A stretch of DNA of 9,347 nucleotides from Lachnospiraceae bacterium UBA4317. Lineage in GTDB: Bacteria; Bacillota_A; Clostridia; Lachnospirales; Lachnospiraceae. Position numbers and translations under genes: made by a program. The notes below the pieces were generated by a model. It saw nothing but the letters and a program-made list of their open reading frames with translations, searched no databases and was not told the origin of the DNA. Below, piece after piece: positions 5,542 through 9,347 of this stretch. The stretch lies in assembly GCA_002394525.1 (NCBI GenBank), contig DGUF01000139.1, forward strand, positions 1-9,347, written 5' to 3'. Positions within the stretch are counted from its first letter, which is position 1. Every line of letters begins with the position of its first letter.

Positions 5542-5949
5542 TCAGTTCCTCGACAGCTCTTTCTTGATGTCCGAGGAGCAGATCCCGGGGGTCCTCTTCA
5601 GGCGGACGACGGACTTGCCGTGGTCCTCGCACCATTTGACGCATTCGTCAAAGCGTCCTCCCCTGTGGTCCTCGCCCAGGGCCAGGATGTCGAAATCGAT
5701 CTGTTCCAGGGCTTCGACGCCGACGGTCTGGTAGACGACCACTTTGTCGACCACGCGCAGGCCTTCCAGGATCTCAACACGCTCTTCGGTGGAGTAGAGG
5801 ATGTGGGCGTCGGGTTTGAACTTGAGGATGTAGTCGCCGTCCTGGACTGCCACGACCAGGTAATCCGCGTGCTCCTTGCACTGCTTGAAGAGGCGCAGGT
5901 GGCCGAGGTGAAAGTAGTCGTATACTCCGAATGTCAGTATCTTTGCCAT
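5542..5949 (-). CDS. TagD-like cytidylyltransferase family protein
   Basis: This 135-aa protein has the compact size and motifs of the TagD/GCT nucleotidyltransferases. Near the N-terminus is TFGVYDYFHLGH, with the catalytic HxGH at H14-H17. Near the C-terminus is RTPGICSSDIK (from R119), equivalent to the RTxGISTT signature that binds nucleotide phosphates. These cytosolic enzymes use CTP to activate an alcohol phosphate, classically glycerol-3-phosphate to CDP-glycerol, or phosphocholine in related enzymes. The substrate cannot be read from the sequence. AGGAGA lies 8 bases before the ATG. A licD gene nearby suggests a surface phospho-alcohol pathway. A 154-bp mobile element now separates this gene from the racemase gene upstream. 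The C-terminus looks complete for the family, though a decayed Pro/Glu-rich repeat follows in other frames. Confidence 0.9.
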   Translation of the reverse strand: MAKILTFGVYDYFHLGHLRLFKQCKEHADYLVVAVQDGDYILKFKPDAHILYSTEERVEILEGLRVVDKVVVYQTVGVEALEQIDFDILALGEDHRGGRFDECVKWCEDHGKSVVRLKRTPGICSSDIKKELSRN

Positions 5950-5991
5950 GTTTGTTTTCTCCTATATATAGCGATCAGCTGAAGGGGGGCG

Positions 5992-6011
5992 GATGAGTCA
6001 GCAGAACCGTC
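5992..6011. repeat. Short repeat GATGAGTCAGCAGAACCGTC, interrupted by element B
   Basis: This 20-mer matches GATGAGTTGGCAGAACCGTC at 8234-8253 at 18 of 20 positions. At its 3' end it runs directly into copy B of the 154-bp element, and its last eight bases (GAACCGTC) recur on the far side at 6166-6173. It appears to be part of a small dispersed palindromic repeat that served as the insertion target. Confidence 0.6.
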
Positions 6012-6165
6012 GTTACAGTTCACGCCCCTTCGAAGGGCGTGAACATGTAACGTTGCGTTCAGCGATTCCAATGCGCTTACGCGCCGCTGAACGCCGTTAA
6101 ACTCGGGTTTTGCGCAAAGAGCGTGCGCAAAACGCCTCGAGTTTCAGGTGGGTCTGAACTGTAAC
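6012..6165. mobile_element. 154-bp MITE-like structured element, copy B
   Basis: This is a second 154-bp copy of the element at 3681-3834. The terminal inverted repeats GTTACAGTTCA and TGAACTGTAAC are perfect over 11 bp. They are flanked by perfect 8-bp direct repeats GAACCGTC (6004-6011 and 6166-6173), the expected footprint of a transposase-made target duplication. Internal hairpins are: 6012-6027 with 6035-6051 (one bulged A, loop around TTCG); GCGTTCAGCG/CGCTGAACGC at 6055-6064 and 6085-6094 around a 20-nt core; and GTTTTGCGCA/TGCGCAAAAC at 6107-6116 and 6124-6133, extended by AAACTCG/CGAGTTT. It encodes no plausible protein. The left end can also pair with the right end instead of with its local partner, giving alternative folds. 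The transposase family is undetermined. Confidence 0.82.
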
Positions 6166-6191
6166 GAACCGTCCTTCCTGTCTCAGTCAGC

Positions 6192-6893
6192 TCACTGGTC
6201 GTATTCTTCCTTCAGTTTTTCGAGGGCGGTCATGAGGGGGTCGTAGATCTTTTTGCAGGTCACTTCCTCCGCGTATTTTTCATAGAGGATGGGGAGCTCT
6301 GTGCAGCCCAGGATGCAGGCGTCATAGCGGTTGACGAGGCCCAGGAAGAGCTTTTTGGCTTCGTCTGTATATTTGTCCTGTTTGACGGCCTCGATGCATT
6401 CGCGCAGGTCGGCGTATTCCTCGGGGGCGGGGACCAGGCACTCGATGCCTTCAGCGGCGAGGGCGTCCTGGTAGATGTGGGAGTCGATGGTCCCTTCGGA
6501 GCCCAGGAGGTAGACGGTCTTTCTGCCGTCGGCCCTGACCCGGTCGACGCAGGTCCGGATGATGTGGACCACCTTTTCCTCCGCTTCAGGGACGTTTTCG
6601 TAGATCCGGGGAAGGAAGAGGTGGGAGGTGTTACAGGCCAGGATGATGCGGGTGGCGCCGGCTTCGACCAGGTGGCGCATAGAATCGCTCATCTGGTCCA
6701 CGAGCTCGTCCTCCTTGATGTGGCGCAGGAAGGCCAGGACGCGGCTGGGCATGGTGCAGCGGTTGTCGATGATGATCCGGGGGCGGTCCCATTCCTTTTC
6801 CGCAGGGAATACGTCCGCGTATTGCTTAAAGAGATGAATGGTCGCATAGGTGCCCATTCCGCCGAGCACGCCGATCACGAAGTTGTCTTTCAT
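6192..6893 (-). CDS. Aspartate/glutamate racemase family protein
   Basis: This 233-aa protein has the two-cysteine signature of cofactor-independent amino-acid racemases. IGVLGGMGTYAT is at the N-terminus, IILACNTSH carries Cys87, and CILGCTELP carries Cys197. Cys87 and Cys197 would act as the two acid/base residues that invert the alpha carbon. The length and the GxGGMG start fit the aspartate racemase branch better than MurI, but substrate cannot be assigned and some relatives are isomerases. No signal peptide is seen, so it is cytosolic. AAGGAG lies 5 bases before the ATG. The gene follows licD by 107 bp, a gap that contains two perfect palindromes. Its stop lies 18 bp from the duplicated target site of mobile-element copy B. 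Confidence 0.88.
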   Translation of the reverse strand: MKDNFVIGVLGGMGTYATIHLFKQYADVFPAEKEWDRPRIIIDNRCTMPSRVLAFLRHIKEDELVDQMSDSMRHLVEAGATRIILACNTSHLFLPRIYENVPEAEEKVVHIIRTCVDRVRADGRKTVYLLGSEGTIDSHIYQDALAAEGIECLVPAPEEYADLRECIEAVKQDKYTDEAKKLFLGLVNRYDACILGCTELPILYEKYAEEVTCKKIYDPLMTALEKLKEEYDQ

Positions 6894-6942
6894 GTTAGCT
6901 CCTTACAGGTTGCAGATTTCTTTTCAGGTATGCGGTGGGGGC

Positions 6943-6967
6943 TGCATCGATGCACGGACATGTCCGT
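6943..6967. repeat. Two adjacent perfect palindromes between licD and racemase gene
   Basis: TGCATCGATGCA (6943-6954) and ACGGACATGTCCGT (6954-6967) are perfect palindromes of 12 and 14 bp that share one base. Neither has a central loop, so as RNA hairpins they would be poor. As DNA they look like binding sites for dimeric regulators. They lie 50-75 bp upstream of the racemase start codon. Confidence 0.6.
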
Positions 6968-7000
6968 CCGGCAGTCCTGTCATCGCGTGGCTTTGGCGCG

Positions 7001-7981
7001 TCAGTGTGACTCGGCATTTGTCCCCGCGTCACTGTCCTCGCTGTTGTGGTCCGCCGCGGCTGCCGCTGCCTTTTTGTCCCTGATGAATTCATCGTAGGGC
7101 TTTTCGGCGCTCTGGATGGTGCCGCCGAAGGCGTCGATGTGGGTGGAGGGGATATTTTTGATGGTCATGTAGTCCTTGTACTCCTGGGTCAGGCGGCCGT
7201 CGTAGCCCGCGGGACAGGGGATGGTGGTGAATTCGAAGGGCATTTCGATGGTCTCATCCCACCATTCCCTGCGGAACATGTTTTTCTCTTTTCCGCGGGA
7301 AAAGCAGACGTAGCTGATGCGGTCATATCCGCTGTCGTTGTATTTGGCGCAGAGCTCTTCGTATTTTTTGAAGAGCTTTTTGTAGTCGGTGAATTTGTAG
7401 AGGAGCTTCGTGCCCTGGAGGAAGATCTTGCCCTTGAGCTCGTGGGGGTAGTCCCTGACGTAGCCGCCGTATTCGATGGTGCGCCAGAGGAGTTTGATCT
7501 TGGCCATGTGGAGCTTGTATTTGAGGCCGTCGTCGGGCAGGATGTCCAGGGGGAAGATGTCCAGGAAGAGGCCCTTGTTGTAGGGGCGGTCCTCCTCGTT
7601 GGGCAGGTAGCCCGTGGTCTCGCTGTTGCGGATCTGGGCGTGCTCCCGGATGAGCTTCTCATCGTTGTAGAGGGTCTGGAAAAAGTAGGGGTGCTGAAAT
7701 TCCTTTGCGGCGCACTTCTTGAGGAGCTCGTAGTCGTCGCGGAACATGACGACGTCGATGTCGTCGTCCCAGGGGATAAAGCCGTGGTGGCGGACGGCAC
7801 CCAGGAGGGTCCCGCTGTCAGCGAAATAGCGCAGGCCGTATTTTTTGCAGACTCTGTCCAGCTGGTGGAGCATGTCCAGCTCCACGGCCCAGACCTTTTT
7901 CATCTTGGTGGTGACGGTGTAGCCGCAGCGGACTTCCTCATCCAGAAAGCCTTCCGGCAGGTCGATCGATAGTTTAACCAT
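7001..7981 (-). CDS. LicD family phosphotransferase
   Basis: This 326-aa protein carries the LicD/FKTN-type nucleotidyltransferase-fold signature. Y-F-A-D-S-G-T-L-L-G-A-V-R begins at about residue 52, followed by H-H-G-F-I-P-W-D-D-D-I-D with the metal-binding DDDID at 72-76. KGLFLDIFPLDILPDDG at about 136-152 is also characteristic. LicD proteins transfer a phospho-alcohol, classically phosphocholine from CDP-choline, to cell-surface glycans on the cytosolic side. The true substrate here is unknown. The last 24 residues are a low-complexity Ala-rich and acidic tail. GGAG lies about 8 bases before the ATG. A terminator upstream (8137-8180) suggests a separate transcription unit starting in the 7982-8136 gap, where I see no strong promoter. 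The downstream cytidylyltransferase gene could supply its CDP-activated donor. Confidence 0.92.
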   Translation of the reverse strand: MVKLSIDLPEGFLDEEVRCGYTVTTKMKKVWAVELDMLHQLDRVCKKYGLRYFADSGTLLGAVRHHGFIPWDDDIDVVMFRDDYELLKKCAAKEFQHPYFFQTLYNDEKLIREHAQIRNSETTGYLPNEEDRPYNKGLFLDIFPLDILPDDGLKYKLHMAKIKLLWRTIEYGGYVRDYPHELKGKIFLQGTKLLYKFTDYKKLFKKYEELCAKYNDSGYDRISYVCFSRGKEKNMFRREWWDETIEMPFEFTTIPCPAGYDGRLTQEYKDYMTIKNIPSTHIDAFGGTIQSAEKPYDEFIRDKKAAAAAADHNSEDSDAGTNAESH

Positions 7982-8136
7982 TTTTTATCTCCGGGGCGCT
8001 GTCCGCGCCGTTCTTTTTTCATCTCAGGGTCTGCAGATCGGTATGCTGCAGATCAGTGTCCTGTGCAGGAGATTCCCGCGCTGCAGGGGCGGCAGAGGAT
8101 GTTTTTTCCGCCTGTTCTATAATCTCATATTCCGGT
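7982..8136. other. Upstream region of licD with CTGCAGATC direct repeats
   Basis: This non-coding stretch holds the direct repeat CTGCAGATC at 8031-8039 and 8046-8054 (15-bp period), and further CTGCAG-like cores nearby at 8081. Their function is unknown; they could bind a regulator. No convincing minus-strand promoter for licD was found. The best candidate, TTGTTT with GATTAT at 17 bp, is weak and overlaps the preceding terminator's T run. Confidence 0.35.
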
Positions 8137-8180
8137 AAAAAAAACAACGGGACGACCGCAACGTATCGCGCGATCGCCCC
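8137..8180 (-). terminator. Rho-independent terminator of lipoprotein gene
   Basis: On the minus strand, GGGGCGATCG (8171-8180) pairs with CGGTCGTCCC (8149-8158) over 10 bp, including two G-U pairs, around a 12-nt loop. GTTG and then eight T residues (8137-8144) follow. It lies about 80 bp after the lipoprotein stop codon and separates that gene from licD. Confidence 0.72.
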
Positions 8181-8233
8181 TGGTTTTCCTTAATAGCAGG
8201 TTTCTTTTTCCTTGTAATCTGACGCAGTTTTCA

Positions 8234-8267
8234 GATGAGTTGGCAGAACCGTCCCCAATGACTCATT
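8234..8267. repeat. Small REP-like palindromic repeat (uninterrupted copy)
   Basis: ATGAGT-TGG (8235-8243) can pair with CCA-ATG-ACTCAT (8254-8265), leaving CAGAACCGTCC as a loop. The first 20 bases match 5992-6011 at 18 positions. The right arm overlaps the lipoprotein stop codon (TGA, 8263-8265 on minus). GGGGACGGTTCT-type sequences are, as I recall, common dispersed repeats in Clostridia; this could not be checked here. Confidence 0.5.
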
Positions 8268-9258
8268 CGAGGACTGAGGGGGTCGGGATGAGCTTGGGAG
8301 ATTTTTTGAAGGTGATCTCGTTTTTTCCGGGAGTCTCTTTGTAATCGACCCAGATCATCCTGCCGTCTTTGGTGAGGCGGAAGGCGGCGGCGCCGTCGTC
8401 AAATTCCTCTTCGACGGTATCAATGAGGCCTTTCGCGTCGAATGTGTAGGTGGTCTTGATGCCGGTCTCGAATGTGTTCATCTCGTCGGCCACTTCATCG
8501 AAGAGGACTTCGTTGTAGAGCCATTCCACGATCGGGCCGTCCTTAGGCTGGAGGTGGACAGAGGCATACATGCCGTCCTCCGACTCGCCGATGTTGAGCA
8601 GGTAGTCGCCGTTGACCCAGCTTCCGAAATACATGTCGGGCGATGTGGCAGTGGCTCTGGCCGCCTCCGCTGCCGTGCCGGCTGCAGCCGCCGTCTCAGC
8701 CGCTGCTGCAGTGTCCGAAGCGGCTGCCGAAGCTGCGTCAGCTGCTTTTTCAGACGCGGCATCCTTGCTCTTTATGGAGAAGAGGATGGTGCCGGAGGCC
8801 TTTTTCTCGACCATCACGTTGACCATATAGTTGCCGGGCTGGATCTCCATGTATTCGGTCGTGCCGCTGCCTTCAAAGACATAGTCGATCGTGGCAGGCT
8901 GACTGTTGTCCGGGACCGGCACTTTTTCCATATCGGATCCGCCGCTGACCACTCTGACCTGGACCTGACCGGCTGTCAGGGCTGTGTCAATGACCAGGTA
9001 TTCCCCGTCTCCGATCGTGATCCCGGTGCCTCCTCCGGTCCCCTTGTCCGTCTTGTCAAAGGTCGCGATGCAGCCTCCGTCCTCTGTCACGTCCAGCAAA
9101 GGGGCGGGCTCTTCTTTTCCTGTATTTTCTTTTGAAGGCTCTGTCGATGCTGTACCGGCATTGTCCTTTGCGGAGGCACTGGAGCAGCCTGCAGGAGCCA
9201 GGGCCAGGGTGGCGGCCAGCAGAAGGACCAGGGGTTTTTTCACATAATTGTATTTCAT
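8263..9258 (-). CDS. Predicted lipoprotein with Ala-rich linker, function unknown
   Basis: This 331-aa protein starts with a signal peptide. A K7-K8 n-region precedes a hydrophobic core at about 9-22 and LAPAGC, placing the lipid-modified Cys at residue 25. The lipobox is unusual because position -3 is Pro rather than Leu, so plain secretion is possible. A Ser/Thr/Glu/Lys-rich spacer (26-52) follows. Next is a beta-rich domain (about 55-165; IDYVFEGSGTTEYMEIQPG, NYMVNVMVE). A 39-residue Ala-rich linker (167-205) leads to a second beta-rich domain (about 207-325; FGSWVNGDYLLNIGESEDGMYA, YTFDAKGLIDTVEEEF). The two domains separated by a flexible linker suggest a surface-tethered binding protein; I do not recognise the family. 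The start has AAGGAAG about 5 bases upstream. A perfect 9-bp hairpin lies just before it. Confidence 0.82.
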   Translation of the reverse strand: MKYNYVKKPLVLLLAATLALAPAGCSSASAKDNAGTASTEPSKENTGKEEPAPLLDVTEDGGCIATFDKTDKGTGGGTGITIGDGEYLVIDTALTAGQVQVRVVSGGSDMEKVPVPDNSQPATIDYVFEGSGTTEYMEIQPGNYMVNVMVEKKASGTILFSIKSKDAASEKAADAASAAASDTAAAAETAAAAGTAAEAARATATSPDMYFGSWVNGDYLLNIGESEDGMYASVHLQPKDGPIVEWLYNEVLFDEVADEMNTFETGIKTTYTFDAKGLIDTVEEEFDDGAAAFRLTKDGRMIWVDYKETPGKNEITFKKSPKLIPTPSVLE

Positions 9259-9279
9259 GATCTTCCTTTCTTTCCAATC

Positions 9280-9301
9280 ATGCCGCTCGACGGAGCGGCA
9301 T
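9280..9301 (-). promoter_or_regulatory. 5' UTR hairpin upstream of lipoprotein gene
   Basis: ATGCCGCTC (9293-9301 read on minus) pairs perfectly with GAGCGGCAT (9280-9288) around the 4-nt loop CGTC. It ends about 21 nt before the start codon. Neither strand has a T run directly after it, so it is not a classic terminator. It may stabilise the mRNA 5' end or control ribosome access. A run of six T lies on its upstream side. No clear promoter was found in the rest of the 89 bp to the window edge. Confidence 0.45.
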
Positions 9302-9347
9302 CCTGAGGAAAAAACCGCATATAGAATGATGTAAAGGTCAAAAGTAT

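Noticed and set aside
5462..5644. 60-aa minus-strand open frame ending in the Pro-Glu repeat
   Set aside because: Its first half overlaps the cytidylyltransferase gene in another frame and has no start signal. Only the repeat part is meaningful, and it is reported as a decayed repeat.
6012..6165. Assignment of the element to the IS66 family
   Set aside because: The 8-bp duplication fits, and one end of copy A begins GTAA as IS66 ends do, but the other three ends begin GTTA. The evidence is too thin to assign a family.
7046..7972. 308-aa open frame on the plus strand
   Set aside because: It is the exact shadow of licD. The Val/Gly/Ala/Asp-rich translation has no motif, while the opposite strand has the full LicD signature.
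8118..8123. TATAAT on the plus strand
   Set aside because: There is no -35 match at 16-18 bp upstream and no plus-strand gene follows. It lies by chance near the terminator T run.
9302..9347. TTGACC with TATATG as a promoter for the lipoprotein gene
   Set aside because: The spacing between them is about 12 bp, too short for a sigma-A promoter.

Overview
The window looks like chromosomal DNA from a GC-rich member of the Clostridia, probably Lachnospiraceae-like. This is inferred from four things: the rpsF-ssb-rpsR order, strong AGGAGG-type ribosome binding sites, a Gly-rich SSB linker, and the styles of the vWA, zinc-ribbon and LicD proteins. No species call is possible. Every gene I can support lies on the minus strand, so transcription runs from high to low coordinates.

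Right part (9347 to about 5280). A predicted alanine-linker lipoprotein gene (9258-8263) ends in a rho-independent terminator (8180-8137). It is followed by licD (7981-7001), an Asp/Glu racemase family gene (6893-6192) and a TagD-like cytidylyltransferase gene (5949-5542). LicD and the cytidylyltransferase are plausible partners: one makes a CDP-activated alcohol and the other transfers the phospho-alcohol to a surface glycan. Two adjacent perfect palindromes sit between licD and the racemase gene. A 154-bp mobile-element-like insertion sits between the racemase and cytidylyltransferase genes. Downstream of the cytidylyltransferase is a decayed tandem repeat that reads as Pro-Glu-Ala codons in shifting frames, then a strong terminator.

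Middle part (about 5240 to 3446). A good extended -10 promoter drives the operon rpsF (S6), ssb, rpsR (S18, zinc-binding CxxC/CxxH type). A second copy of the 154-bp element is inserted one base after the rpsR stop codon. A hairpin and a tRNA-Leu(CAA) gene with no encoded CCA follow, then a long inverted repeat that may terminate the tRNA transcript.

Left part (about 3300 to 1). A probable operon has its own TATAAT promoter and encodes three proteins: a small membrane protein with an exact RanBP2-type zinc finger, a 619-aa membrane protein with an N-terminal double-CxxC zinc ribbon and a large exported region, and a vWA-domain protein with a MIDAS motif. This resembles a signalling or stress module that may continue past the left edge.

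The most interesting item is the pair of 154-bp elements (3681-3834 and 6012-6165). Both have terminal inverted repeats. Both are flanked by 8-bp direct repeats, GAACCGTC perfect in one and ATCAGCGC/ATCAACGC in the other. Both carry three internal hairpins at the same offsets. In the middle hairpin the stem sequences differ almost completely between copies yet remain perfectly paired. Copy B has inserted into a short GATGAGT..GCAGAACCGTC repeat that also occurs uninterrupted at 8234-8253. This looks like a small transposon-derived element under selection for RNA or DNA structure.
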